A program made the position numbers and the translations under genes. The notes below the pieces were generated by a model, which saw only the letters and a program-made list of their open reading frames with translations, made no database searches and had not been told where the DNA came from. 64,000 nucleotides of DNA from Thiodiazotropha sp037384425. GTDB lineage: Bacteria > Pseudomonadota > Gammaproteobacteria > Chromatiales > Chromatiaceae. How positions within the stretch are numbered: the first letter of the stretch is position 1; each line of letters begins with the position of its first letter. Location of the stretch: assembly GCA_037384425.1 (NCBI GenBank), contig JARROA010000013.1:29977-93976 (forward strand), given 5' to 3'. Shown here in pieces: positions 34,233-43,258 of this stretch.

Positions 34233-36419
34233 TTAAAATGCCGTCTTGAATTGGAGGTATGCTCGTGTTTTCCAAATGTTTTGGTATATCGAGCTGTTGT
34301 AGAAATCAAAATTGTCGCCATTCAGGTTCTGGATCAGCAGTGAGATTTCGGACTTGGCATCGTAAAGTCTGAATCGCTTCGCCAGCCTGAGGTCCAGTCG
34401 CCGGTATTCGGGGACTTGGTCGCCTTCTCCGTACCACGACATTGCGTCTGTGTAGTAAAAGCCGGTGCTGGCCTCATATCCATTATCGAACTGATGGCTA
34501 AGCAGCAGACTCAAGGTGTGTTTAGGAACGCGTGTGTAGACTTCATCGTCAAAGAAATATTGGCCATTCTTGAAGCGTTGGATTTCGATTCCTTGAGTGT
34601 GCATATAGCTGTAGCCTAAAAAGACAAGATCCCGATGTGTGGGTAGATATTTTGCGTTGATTTCTATGCCGCGGATATCGACCTTTCCGTTGTTAGAATA
34701 GTTCTGGGCGCCCTCGTTGATCAGGTCGTTGAAATTGTCCAGCACGGTGGTATCGCTCAGACCCCTGTCAGGGTCTGGGTAATCAAAATCACGATAGGAC
34801 GCGATGACGTTGCGATAGCGTTCTTCGAAGAGCTTGACATCGACCGTCAGACCGTATTCGTTGAAGTTCCCCAGGTAGCCTAACTCAATGTTGTCGAGCC
34901 GTTGCGGATCCAGCTTTCCCTGTGTCTTGATCCAGGTATTGAAGTCGTCGAGTGGTTCGTTGATAAAGATGACGAAATTGGCTTTGCTTTCGTACAGTGT
35001 CGGCATGCGATAGGCGCGAGACAGATTGAGTCGCAACGTGTTTTGACGGTCGAGATGCAGATTTCCCGCGGTGCGATAGGAAAAGATAGGCGCATGGTCT
35101 TCATAGTCTTCCAGCATGCCGCCGATATTGAAGATCAAATCCTGTCTTGCCTGCCACTCGGCGTTGGCAAACAGCCTGGCCTGGTCGCGAGACACCGTGC
35201 CGGTTTGGTGAAAAATCTGAATGCTCTCGGCCTCGTCTCGCCGAAGACCAGCACCCCAGGCAAAACGAAAATCGTTGTTCATCTGCATCGTCTGCTCGAA
35301 TTCAAGATCATATCTGTCGGAAGACATGCCGAGCCAGGAGATGATGAATCGCCCATCGTTGATGTCCATGGCGTTGAGAAAGCTGTTGAAATCGGGAGCC
35401 CCCATCAGATTGGCGAACACGTCGAGACGAATGCTCTCAGGAATGCCTTGCAGCTCCTCCAGTGACAGGATCATTTCCGATATGGGAGGCGAGGTATTCG
35501 AGTCCTCGATCTCCTGATGGTTATGGTACAGTTGCAGGTGAAAGTAGTTGTCTGTGCTCTGGTTGTGGGTCCAGCCAATCTGCTGAAAGTTGTAGCTATT
35601 ATCAAGTACCCTCACTTGTTGAAAGACATCGGAGTATCCTTCTTCATAGTTGCCTTTGCTGGCGCCAAAGATCACCTGCAGCTGGTTGTCTGGATCCAGA
35701 TCCTTGTCGCCGTGGAAGTTAATCCAGCCTGATCGGAAATCATCCGAGCGTTCGTCGAAACCATCGCCTTCGTCATATCCCGCAGCGAGCTTGTAATCGA
35801 AATCATTGATCTTGGCGGCATGTCGTCCGTAGATTTTTCTGCGGCCACCCTCTCCAGTTGTCGCGCTGAGCTGTGTGCCAAACGCATCGGCGGGGAGATC
35901 GGTAATGATGTTGATCACGCCGGCATAGGAGTTGGAGCCATAGGCTGTGGCATTGGGTCCGCGAATCACCTCGATGCGGTTGATGTCCTCGACGTCGATC
36001 GGCAGATCCGACCATGAGACACCACCGTAGCCCGGGTCATACACCGAGCGACCATCGATCAATACCTGCATGTCTCGAGCATATTGATCCGCCAGACCAT
36101 GATAGGTGGCGGCTGCTCGGGAGCCGGCATAAAACGCGACTGTGAAACCGGGTACCAATCGCAACAGATCGGGGATTGACAGGGCACCCATTGCGCGAAT
36201 CATATCGCGGTCGATCACGGTGATCGCATTCGGGATATCCTGAATGGGTTGGGAAAGGCGCGTCGATGTCAGGGTGACGGGGAAATCCTCGAAGTAGTAG
36301 GACTCGGAGAGCCCCGTATCCTCTGCAGCTAACGCGTGTCCCCAAAATACCGGAAGAGCCGCCAGGCAACTGTGCGCGGAGAGCAACAGGCTGGCTTTGA
36401 ATGTCTTGCTTATAGTCAT
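34233..36419 (-). CDS. TonB-dependent outer membrane receptor
   Basis: A 728-residue outer-membrane barrel. The signal peptide (MTISKTFKASLLLSAHSC...HALAAED) is followed by a plug domain (QDIPNAITVIDRDMIRAMGA, RIEVIRGPNATAYGSNSYAG) and a 22-strand-type barrel ending in aromatic F (LQFKTAF). The start at 36419 gives a normal signal; an ATG eight codons upstream (36443) is also open. The ligand is unknown; the plug resembles siderophore/vitamin receptors in general. It is the first gene of the unit with the binding protein and hybrid kinase, 46 bases ahead. Confidence 0.92.
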   Translation of the reverse strand: MTISKTFKASLLLSAHSCLAALPVFWGHALAAEDTGLSESYYFEDFPVTLTSTRLSQPIQDIPNAITVIDRDMIRAMGALSIPDLLRLVPGFTVAFYAGSRAAATYHGLADQYARDMQVLIDGRSVYDPGYGGVSWSDLPIDVEDINRIEVIRGPNATAYGSNSYAGVINIITDLPADAFGTQLSATTGEGGRRKIYGRHAAKINDFDYKLAAGYDEGDGFDERSDDFRSGWINFHGDKDLDPDNQLQVIFGASKGNYEEGYSDVFQQVRVLDNSYNFQQIGWTHNQSTDNYFHLQLYHNHQEIEDSNTSPPISEMILSLEELQGIPESIRLDVFANLMGAPDFNSFLNAMDINDGRFIISWLGMSSDRYDLEFEQTMQMNNDFRFAWGAGLRRDEAESIQIFHQTGTVSRDQARLFANAEWQARQDLIFNIGGMLEDYEDHAPIFSYRTAGNLHLDRQNTLRLNLSRAYRMPTLYESKANFVIFINEPLDDFNTWIKTQGKLDPQRLDNIELGYLGNFNEYGLTVDVKLFEERYRNVIASYRDFDYPDPDRGLSDTTVLDNFNDLINEGAQNYSNNGKVDIRGIEINAKYLPTHRDLVFLGYSYMHTQGIEIQRFKNGQYFFDDEVYTRVPKHTLSLLLSHQFDNGYEASTGFYYTDAMSWYGEGDQVPEYRRLDLRLAKRFRLYDAKSEISLLIQNLNGDNFDFYNSSIYQNIWKTRAYLQFKTAF

Positions 36420-36443
36420 AGTGCGGTGTCCGCTCAGATACAT

Positions 36444-36799
36444 GAGTTGAGTGAACGGGAATTGCGGAACTCATTGTAAAAACAAGAATAACCGCAATTG
36501 GGGCAGCATCGCCACTGTTCCATGCCGACTCGGTCGATGTCCCGGAATTCATACGAATACGGTGCCTTAAATGGGCTGTGCCAGGACAAGGGTGGTGTGA
36601 CAATCGGACGTCCCAAGCTTGTCTGCTTTCTCCTTGGTGATAGGGGTGAGCCGCTTGACGCGCGCGGATTGCATATCAGGATCGATTCACCCGCGATCGC
36701 CGAGCATGGCGCTACAGCCGGGATCGGCAGGCAGGGCGAGGGCCGATTATGGGATGGGTGTGAGCGATGTAGATTGCTGAGGCATGGATGTCCGACTAA
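36444..36799. other. 356-base gap with a short Cys-rich frame
   Basis: No gene is firmly supported. A minus-strand frame starting at ATG 36523 encodes 29 residues with five cysteines (CCPNCGYSC core) and stops at 36434, overlapping the upstream start of the TonB receptor. It has no good ribosome site. No riboswitch or promoter was recognised. Confidence 0.4.
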
Positions 36800-37681
36800 T
36801 CAGCTCTCATGCTGATGCATGCCCGCGCCTTCGCGCCAGAATCCGTTGCAAAAACCCAGTGGCGAACATGCTCCAAGATCCTCTGCCGCGCCACCCTCGA
36901 GGGCCTCTCTGAATGCCTTGACGATGCGACCGGTGTGGTGTCGTTGTGGGCTGATTCTGAGGATGTCGGCACCATTCGACTCGAGTTCCCCGACCTCGTC
37001 CAGCAGATTGCAGGTGAGGGCTGAGAGTGTTTGTATGCCGTTGAGTACGAGGAAAGGCTCGCCGTCCTGAGTCGACATCAGGCGTCCTTCCGGATAGTCG
37101 ATGCATTTGTACTGGCAGTCGTCCTTGGGCAGGTTGTGCGAGCGCGCGGTGAAGCAGCGGGCTGACAGGGTCAGGGGCATTCGACCATAGGCGAAGATCT
37201 CGCACTCGGTGCCTTTCGCCAGATCCGACTGCATGGACCTTAAGGTGGAGCGCGAGAGTTCCAGTGGCATGACCCAGCGTTTCAAGCCGGCCTGTTCGAG
37301 CACTTTGAGTGTCTCGCCGTTGTAGATGTTCACCGTCGGGCCGGTGACGAAAGGCAGGCCCATGCGACTGAGGATCTGAACTGCCGCCATATCGTTCGCC
37401 TCCACCAGCAGCTCACCGTTGTCGCAGAGTCTGCGCAGGGTCTTGAGTTCCGATTCGGCCTCCAGCAGCGAGAGGGTGGAGAGTACGATCTGCTTGTCAC
37501 TTTCCCGGTTCAGCTTCTGTGCCAGTTCCAGCCAGTCTTCGGTACGCAGGCTGCGCCGCTTGGAACAGACGGTTTCGCCCAGATAGATGATATCCACGGG
37601 CAGCTCGGCAGCCGCTTCGTAGAAGGCATAGAGGTCGTCGCGGGACCAGTAGTAGAGTACGGGGCCGAGAGAGAGTTGCAT
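36800..37681 (-). CDS. ubiV: U32-family protein UbiV
   Basis: A 293-residue U32-type protein. The four cysteines Cys39 (TVCSKRR), Cys176, Cys189 and Cys193 (ARCFTARS, DDCQYKC) match the [4Fe-4S] ligand pattern of E. coli UbiV with a four-residue shift after the first. UbiV forms a complex with UbiU that hydroxylates ubiquinone precursors without oxygen. It follows ubiU by 12 bases in the same operon. Together with ubiT elsewhere in the window this supports ubiquinone synthesis under anoxia. Confidence 0.92.
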   Translation of the reverse strand: MQLSLGPVLYYWSRDDLYAFYEAAAELPVDIIYLGETVCSKRRSLRTEDWLELAQKLNRESDKQIVLSTLSLLEAESELKTLRRLCDNGELLVEANDMAAVQILSRMGLPFVTGPTVNIYNGETLKVLEQAGLKRWVMPLELSRSTLRSMQSDLAKGTECEIFAYGRMPLTLSARCFTARSHNLPKDDCQYKCIDYPEGRLMSTQDGEPFLVLNGIQTLSALTCNLLDEVGELESNGADILRISPQRHHTGRIVKAFREALEGGAAEDLGACSPLGFCNGFWREGAGMHQHES

Positions 37682-37693
37682 GGCGTGCCTTCC

Positions 37694-38689
37694 TTATTGC
37701 CAGGGCCGGTAATAAGGGCCGAGTGTGGTGGTGGTGCCTTCGGAGACCTGATTCAGGGCCAGCTCCCAGGAGGCCTTGGGCGAGTAGGCGTCTGGATTGC
37801 CGAGGCAGCTGTCGATGGCTTCCCGCCAGACCTTCGTCACCTTGCCGACATAGGCCGGTGTCCGTTGCCTGCCCTCGATCTTTATGGCCCTGATCCCTGC
37901 GCTCAGCAGTTCGGGCAGAAGCGCCAGGGTGTTCAACGAGGTCGGCTCCTCGATGGCGTAGAAGGTGTGCTCGCCGACTTCGAAGCGGCCTTTGCAGATG
38001 GTCGGGTAGCCGGCCTGCTCTCCGCTGGCGTAGCGATCGGTCAGCACACCGCCCAGCCTCGACTCCAGCCCGCGGGCGGTCTGGCGGTATTCCACGAATT
38101 GGGCCGGAGAACAGGCACCACAGGTATTGGGTGACTGGCCGGTGACATAGGAAGAGAGGATACAGCGTCCCTCGACCATGACGCAGAGACTGCCGAAACC
38201 GAAGACTTCGATCTCCACTGGGGTGTGATCGATCACCTGGCGGACCTGGCTGAGCGAGAGCACCCGGGGCAGAACCGCGCGTCGAATGCCGAAATGGTCG
38301 CGATAGAACTGCAGGGCCTCGTAATTGGTGCAAGAGGCCTGCACCGACAGGTGCAGCGGCAACTCCGGCCACTGCCGGCTGGCGTAGCCGAGCACACCGA
38401 TATCGGCGCAGATGAGGGCGTCCACGCCCAACTCGGCGGCGCTGTCCACTGCCTCCTGCCAGCGTGACCAGCCCTCGGGTTTGGGGTAGGTGTTGATCGC
38501 CATGAAGACACGGCTGCCTCGGGCGCGTGCGTAGGCGATGCCCTCGGCGGCCCGTGGCATGTTGAAGTTGAGGCCGGGAAAGTGACGTGCGTTGGTATCG
38601 TTGCGCAGGCCGAAATAGACCGCATCCGCGCCGTTGTCGACGGCCGCTTTGAGTGAAGGCAGATTACCCGCCGGACAGACCAGTTCCAT
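37694..38689 (-). CDS. ubiU: U32-family protein UbiU
   Basis: A 331-residue U32-type protein. Cys169, Cys176, Cys193 and Cys232 fall at the same positions as the [4Fe-4S] ligands of E. coli UbiU (in GSLCVMVEGRC, NTCGAC and TICKGRF). The length matches (331). It is the partner of UbiV in oxygen-independent hydroxylation of ubiquinone intermediates. It begins nine bases after a radical SAM gene, so the operon runs rSAM-rSAM-ubiU-ubiV. Confidence 0.93.
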   Translation of the reverse strand: MELVCPAGNLPSLKAAVDNGADAVYFGLRNDTNARHFPGLNFNMPRAAEGIAYARARGSRVFMAINTYPKPEGWSRWQEAVDSAAELGVDALICADIGVLGYASRQWPELPLHLSVQASCTNYEALQFYRDHFGIRRAVLPRVLSLSQVRQVIDHTPVEIEVFGFGSLCVMVEGRCILSSYVTGQSPNTCGACSPAQFVEYRQTARGLESRLGGVLTDRYASGEQAGYPTICKGRFEVGEHTFYAIEEPTSLNTLALLPELLSAGIRAIKIEGRQRTPAYVGKVTKVWREAIDSCLGNPDAYSPKASWELALNQVSEGTTTTLGPYYRPWQ

Positions 38690-38698
38690 ATCCTGTTC

Positions 38699-39616
38699 CT
38701 AGGCCACGCGACGCTGTGAACCGCGGCGCCGTTGCAGTTCGTGGGTGATGGCGTTGAGCACGCGCCACTTCTCCGCGCACCAGAGCGGAGCCAGCAGGAT
38801 CTTCCGCGAGGCGGTGCCGGTCAGCCGGTGCCAAACCGCCGATCCGGGCGTTGCCTGCACCAGGTCGGCGGCGATCTCCACGTAGTCATCCAGGCTTAAC
38901 GGCCGGTACTCGCCTCGCCGCCAGGCGTTGGCGAGCGCGGTGCCCTTGACCACATGCAAGGGGTGCAGCTTGAGTCCTTCGGTGCCCAGGTCGAGGACGC
39001 GTTTCAGGCTGTCCCGGCAGTGCCTGCCGTTCTCCCCGGGCAAGCCCGCGATCAAATGGGTACAGAGTTGGATGCCACGCCGGCGAGCGCGCTTGACGGT
39101 GTCGGCATATTCGGCGAAGCCATGTCCCCGGTTGACCCGATCGAGGGTCTTGTCGAAGGCCGATTGCAGGCCCAGTTCGAGCCAGATCTCGTGCCCCCTC
39201 TCCCGGTACCCGGCCAGCAGCTCGAGCACGCCATCGGGCACACAGTCGGGACGCGTTCCGATGGAGAGACCGATCACATCGGGTTCGGCCAAGGCCTCTT
39301 CATACAGTCGGGAGAGCCGATCGATATCCCCGTAAGTGTTGGTATAGGCCTGAAAATAGGCCAGATACTTGCGCGCGCCCGTGCGTTTGCGGATCACCTC
39401 CCGGCCGGCCGCTATCTGCTCGTGCAGCGGTTTGGGGCGACGTCCATTGGGGCTGAAGGAGACGTTGTTGCAGAAGGTACAGCCACCGGTACCCTTGCTG
39501 CCATCCCGGTTCGGACAGGTGAAGGCGGCGTCCAGGGCGATTTTATGCACCCGCTCGCCATGGCGTTGCAGCATCAGCTGGCCGAACGTGGGGGCCTGTT
39601 GCGCCAATGTCGTCAT
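38699..39616 (-). CDS. TIGR01212-type radical SAM protein
   Basis: A 305-residue radical SAM enzyme. The cluster-binding cysteines sit in FTCPNRDGSKGTGGCTFCNN, the arrangement of the YtqA/YhcC-like (TIGR01212) family, with SIGTRPDCVPDGVLELL as a second signature. The biochemical role of this family is not established. Its ATG overlaps the stop codon of the upstream radical SAM gene by one base (TGATG), and ubiU follows after nine bases, so it is co-transcribed with the anaerobic ubiquinone genes. Confidence 0.9.
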   Translation of the reverse strand: MTTLAQQAPTFGQLMLQRHGERVHKIALDAAFTCPNRDGSKGTGGCTFCNNVSFSPNGRRPKPLHEQIAAGREVIRKRTGARKYLAYFQAYTNTYGDIDRLSRLYEEALAEPDVIGLSIGTRPDCVPDGVLELLAGYRERGHEIWLELGLQSAFDKTLDRVNRGHGFAEYADTVKRARRRGIQLCTHLIAGLPGENGRHCRDSLKRVLDLGTEGLKLHPLHVVKGTALANAWRRGEYRPLSLDDYVEIAADLVQATPGSAVWHRLTGTASRKILLAPLWCAEKWRVLNAITHELQRRRGSQRRVA

Positions 39617-40215
39617 CAGCCCACTTCGTTGAGGATGCGGCGGCGGAACTTGATGCCCAGCTCCTTGGCGATGGCCTCGCAGGCGGCGATGTCGACACCT
39701 TCCAGCCCCTCGATCGCGGTAGCGGTAACATCCCCGATGTATTTGGGGGCCTCGCGCAGGAAGGCGAGCATCGCTTCATAGGAGCCGGGCAGGTTCGGTC
39801 GGCAGTGGCGATCGTAGACCTCCCGGTTCTGAGCATTCAGCGAAACCGAGAGGGCATCGACGCACTCGGCCATCTCGGGCAGGGTGTCGTGCTTGTGGAC
39901 GAGGTTGCTGAGCCCGTCGGTGTTCACGCGTACGCGACCTCCGCGCGCCTTGATGTTGCGCGCCACCTCGAGCAGCACGTTCAGGCGCATGGTGGGTTCC
40001 CCGTAACCGCAGAAGACCACCTCGTCGTAACGGGCGGGATCGTCGATGGAGGCGATGATCTCCTCGGCCGTGGGTCGGTGATCGAAGGTCAGGTCGTAGC
40101 CTTTGACCCTCATGTCGCCATGGGTCTTGGGGCAGAAGGCGCACTCCAGGGTGCAGCGGTCGGTAATACTAAGGTAGAGAGTGTTGTCGATCTGGTAAGA
40201 GACTTGTTGCGGCAC
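39616..40215 (-). CDS. radical SAM protein (TatD-linked type)
   Basis: A 199-residue radical SAM protein with CTLECAFC (CxxxCxxC) near residue 20 and the GEPTMRLNV segment. It resembles the short radical SAM proteins that often adjoin tatD nuclease genes (TIGR04038), though no tatD is here. The GTG at 40215 (VPQQVSYQID) has AAGG eight bases upstream and fits the family start; an upstream TTG at 40287 would add 24 residues. It leads the operon with a second radical SAM gene and ubiUV. Substrate is unknown. Confidence 0.82.
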   Translation of the reverse strand: MPQQVSYQIDNTLYLSITDRCTLECAFCPKTHGDMRVKGYDLTFDHRPTAEEIIASIDDPARYDEVVFCGYGEPTMRLNVLLEVARNIKARGGRVRVNTDGLSNLVHKHDTLPEMAECVDALSVSLNAQNREVYDRHCRPNLPGSYEAMLAFLREAPKYIGDVTATAIEGLEGVDIAACEAIAKELGIKFRRRILNEVG

Positions 40216-40354
40216 TGTAAAACCTTGGTCGTTAATTATCCGATCAATCCTAACGATTGGATCCAATGAGACAATGACCTTGGTCAAGTCATCACGGGGA
40301 TCGCGGGCTGAGCCCGAAGTAAGGGGGACGCTGGCGCCGGCAGCTGCCGAACGG

Positions 40355-41803
40355 TCAGCTCAGGGTCTGGATGGTGCGTTGACAGACCGCCTTGAAATTG
40401 GCGAACTGCTGAGGCGTGATCGCCTGCTTCGGTCCGTTGTCGGCATAGAAGAGCCCGATCGGTTTGTTGTGCAGAAACACCGACATGACCAGGCACTGGC
40501 GGGAGTTGATCACCGTGTGCAGGGGATCCGGAATCAGGTGTTGGTACTTTTCCGCGTTGGCCGGGGTGAGGGAGATGGCTTGTGGTTTTTTCAACAGCAG
40601 GCTGAACAGCGTCGGCGAGCGCAGATCCACCTGGAAGGCTCTCAGTTTCCCCTCGGCCGACTGTTCGCTGACCAGGCGGGCGCGCAGTTCCGTTCTCTCC
40701 TTGTTGAGCATGGCGAACATGGCACGCTGCAGGCCGTGTTCTCGCTGCAGCTCCTTCAGTGTCGTGGCGATCAGCTGCTGCAGGGGAGCGGTGCTGCTGG
40801 CGGACGCTGCTGGCTCGGGTTGCGTTTGCTGCAGGGTTGCAGGCGCTGGTTGGATTGAGGGTTCCGCTGCCGGCTCGTTTGTCGAGGGGGCTGGTGTCGC
40901 CTTGGTGGCCGCACGATCTGCCGAGGGGACCTTTTTCACGGCAGGTTCATCATCGTGCAGCAGATGGAAGGCGGGCAGGGGTATTGACAGCGTCTGCAGT
41001 TGCCGCGCCGCCTCGGCCGCCTGCCGATGGAGCCAGGCGACGGCTTCGTCGAACGGGATCTCGAGAAATTCGGACAGGAGTTCCAGGCCGTCGAGGGTTC
41101 CCGGGCGCTGCCATCCCAGGCTGCTCTCGCGGGCCAGGGCGGCGGCGAGCATGACGCTGAGCGGTCGCGGCAGGTAGCTGTTAGTGAGACCCTGCGCGGT
41201 CCTCACCAACTCCGGTAGTCCCCAGGCTTCGCTCAAACCGGCGCTGATCTCCTGCAGGGTGCAGCCGAAAACCTCCAGCGCCGCGTCTTCGTGGCCGTCC
41301 CCCTGATGCAGCAGCTGCTGGACCTGCCTCATGCGATCGGGTTCCCGGGACCAGAGCGCCATCTCACCGATATCATGCAACAGCGCCGCCGTGTAGACCG
41401 CGCCTTCGTCGATGTCGCGTCGGCGCAGGGTCAGGGCATTGGCATAGATGGCCGCATGGGCCGCCCGGCTGTAGCAGGTGATCAGGCCGCGCTGCGGCGG
41501 TCCCTGCAGATGGTCCTCCAGGCAGGGCAGGGTGCGGCTGGCCTGCTCGACCTGGGCCATGCCCAGCAGGGGAATGGCCAGTTCGATCTTGCTCACCGGC
41601 TCTTTGGGCGCCTTGGGCAGATGGTTGAACAGCCGGATGAGGTGCAGACTGAAACCGGGATCCCGCGCGATCACCGCGGCCAGAGTGCGGTGGTTGACAC
41701 TCGACTGGTTCAGCAGGTCGCGGACCCGGGTCAGGCTGCGCCGCATGACCGGCAACGTATCATGCGAGAGGCGGTCGACCCATTGGTGAGCGGCGTGTGA
41801 CAT
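40355..41803 (-). CDS. HDOD domain protein with GAF-like C-terminus
   Basis: A 482-residue cytoplasmic protein. Residues ~15-220 form an HDOD domain (LLHDIGEMALWS, modified HD motif). Then comes an Ala/Pro-rich linker (about 285-330), and a C-terminal ~150-residue region resembling a GAF-like sensor (FSLLLKKPQAISL, KPIGLFYADNGP). HDOD proteins act in signalling, motility or chemotaxis control. The frame is open far upstream across yebC and ruvC antisense, but the ATG at 41803 is the natural start. It is divergent from yebC with a 198-base gap. Confidence 0.87.
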   Translation of the reverse strand: MSHAAHQWVDRLSHDTLPVMRRSLTRVRDLLNQSSVNHRTLAAVIARDPGFSLHLIRLFNHLPKAPKEPVSKIELAIPLLGMAQVEQASRTLPCLEDHLQGPPQRGLITCYSRAAHAAIYANALTLRRRDIDEGAVYTAALLHDIGEMALWSREPDRMRQVQQLLHQGDGHEDAALEVFGCTLQEISAGLSEAWGLPELVRTAQGLTNSYLPRPLSVMLAAALARESSLGWQRPGTLDGLELLSEFLEIPFDEAVAWLHRQAAEAARQLQTLSIPLPAFHLLHDDEPAVKKVPSADRAATKATPAPSTNEPAAEPSIQPAPATLQQTQPEPAASASSTAPLQQLIATTLKELQREHGLQRAMFAMLNKERTELRARLVSEQSAEGKLRAFQVDLRSPTLFSLLLKKPQAISLTPANAEKYQHLIPDPLHTVINSRQCLVMSVFLHNKPIGLFYADNGPKQAITPQQFANFKAVCQRTIQTLS

Positions 41804-42001
41804 GGTGTTTCGATTCAGGTAGTGCCTGCGGATGATCCCATCGACTGCATCGGCTGCGGCAGTCCATTCTTTATGCACAACGGTGGAGCGAGGGTCCCTC
41901 GGAACGGCGTCGCTGAGCCGGCTATGGCATCGGCATGGTTTCTGCCAACCGGGCTCAGTGGTAATATCAACCGTTTGATTATAGCGATTTGAGAGGATTG
42001 T

Positions 42002-42748
42002 ATGGCTGGACACAGTAAGTGGGCCAATATCAAGCACAAGAAGGCCGCCGTTGACAAGAAGCGCGGTAAAATCTGGACCAAACTGATTCGGGAGATCACT
42101 GTGGCCGCCCGTATCGGTGGCGGCGAGATTGAGTCCAATCCCCGGCTGCGCCTGGCGGTCGACAAGGCGCTCACTGCCAATATGCCTAAAGATACCTACG
42201 AGCGCGCCATCAAGCGCGGCGCCGGGGATGTGGAAGGCGAGAATTACGACGAGATCCGCTACGAGGGCTACGGCCCGGGCGGCACCGCGGTGATGGTCGA
42301 CTGCATGACCGACAACCGCAACCGCACCGCCTCCGAGGTACGCCACGCCTTCAGCAAGATGGGCGGCAACCTGGGTACCGACGGTTCGGTGGCCTACCTC
42401 TTCACCAAGCAGGGAGTGATCAGCTTCGGTCCCGGCATCGACGAGGACGCCATCATGGAGGCGGCCCTGGAGGCGGGTGCCGAGGATGTCATCACCAACG
42501 ACGACGGCTCGGTCGACATCATCACCGCCCCGGAGGAGTTCACCGCGGTCAAGGACGCCCTCAAAGGGGCCGGCTTCGATCCCGATAACGATGAAATCAC
42601 CTACAACGCCTCCACCAACGCCGTGTTGGAGCAGGACGATGCGGAGAAGCTGCTGCGCATGGTCGACATGCTGGAAGATCTGGACGATGTGCAGGAGGTC
42701 TACACCAACGCCGAGATCTCCGACGAGATCATGGACGCCGTGGGCTGA
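42002..42748 (+). CDS. yebC: YebC/PmpR family DNA-binding regulatory protein
   Basis: A 248-residue protein starting MAGHSKWANIKHKKAAVDKK, the family's hallmark N-terminus, with the acidic C-terminal domain. Family members act as transcription regulators and, in recent work, help ribosomes at proline-rich stalls. GAGAGG precedes the ATG. It ends one base before the ruvC start (TGA-ATG), the standard yebC-ruvC-ruvA-ruvB order. Confidence 0.97.
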   Translation: MAGHSKWANIKHKKAAVDKKRGKIWTKLIREITVAARIGGGEIESNPRLRLAVDKALTANMPKDTYERAIKRGAGDVEGENYDEIRYEGYGPGGTAVMVDCMTDNRNRTASEVRHAFSKMGGNLGTDGSVAYLFTKQGVISFGPGIDEDAIMEAALEAGAEDVITNDDGSVDIITAPEEFTAVKDALKGAGFDPDNDEITYNASTNAVLEQDDAEKLLRMVDMLEDLDDVQEVYTNAEISDEIMDAVG

Positions 42749-43258
42749 ATGTTGCGCATTCTCGGCATCGACCCGGGTTCCCGCATCACCGGCTACGGGC
42801 TGATCGAGTCGGACGGCAACCGTTCGCTGCATATCGAACACGGCGCGCTGCGCCTCGTGGGGGAGGCCCTGCCGCCACGGCTCGGTGAAATCTACGCCCG
42901 CGTCGGCGCACTCATCGAGCAGCACCAACCGGCGGTGATGGCCATCGAACAGGTTTTCGTCTCCAAGAACGCGGCTTCCGCACTCAAGCTGGGACAGGCC
43001 CGGGGGGCCGCCATCTGCGCCGCCATCCAATACGGTCTGGAGGTCGCCGAGTACACCCCGACCCGCATCAAGCAATCGGTGGTGGGCAGCGGGCGGGCCG
43101 ACAAGACCCAGGTCCAACACATGGTGAAGATGATCCTCAACCTCACCGGCAACCTGCAGGCGGATGCCGCCGACGCCCTGGCGGTGGCCCTGAGCCACGC
43201 CCACACCCATGCCACCCTGGTCCGGCAGCAGACGGCTGGCGGCGGAGCGAGACGATGA
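42749..43258 (+). CDS. ruvC: Holliday junction endonuclease RuvC
   Basis: A 169-residue resolvase. Catalytic acidic residues are Asp7 (ILGIDPGSRITGYGLI), Glu66-region (AIEQVFVSKN) and the DAADALAVALSHA pair near residue 140. RuvC dimers cut four-way junctions moved by RuvAB. Its start follows the yebC stop directly, and it overlaps ruvA by four bases (ATGA). Confidence 0.97.
   Translation: MLRILGIDPGSRITGYGLIESDGNRSLHIEHGALRLVGEALPPRLGEIYARVGALIEQHQPAVMAIEQVFVSKNAASALKLGQARGAAICAAIQYGLEVAEYTPTRIKQSVVGSGRADKTQVQHMVKMILNLTGNLQADAADALAVALSHAHTHATLVRQQTAGGGARR

Noticed and set aside
41966..41979. ATCAA-CCGT-TTGAT palindrome upstream of yebC as an FNR site
   Set aside because: The half-sites are in the opposite order to the FNR consensus TTGAT-N4-ATCAA.
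41804..43210. A minus-strand frame that continues from the HDOD gene through yebC and ruvC without a stop
   Set aside because: The region is antisense to two well-supported genes, has biased composition typical of shadow frames in GC-rich DNA, and the HDOD gene has a natural ATG at 41803.
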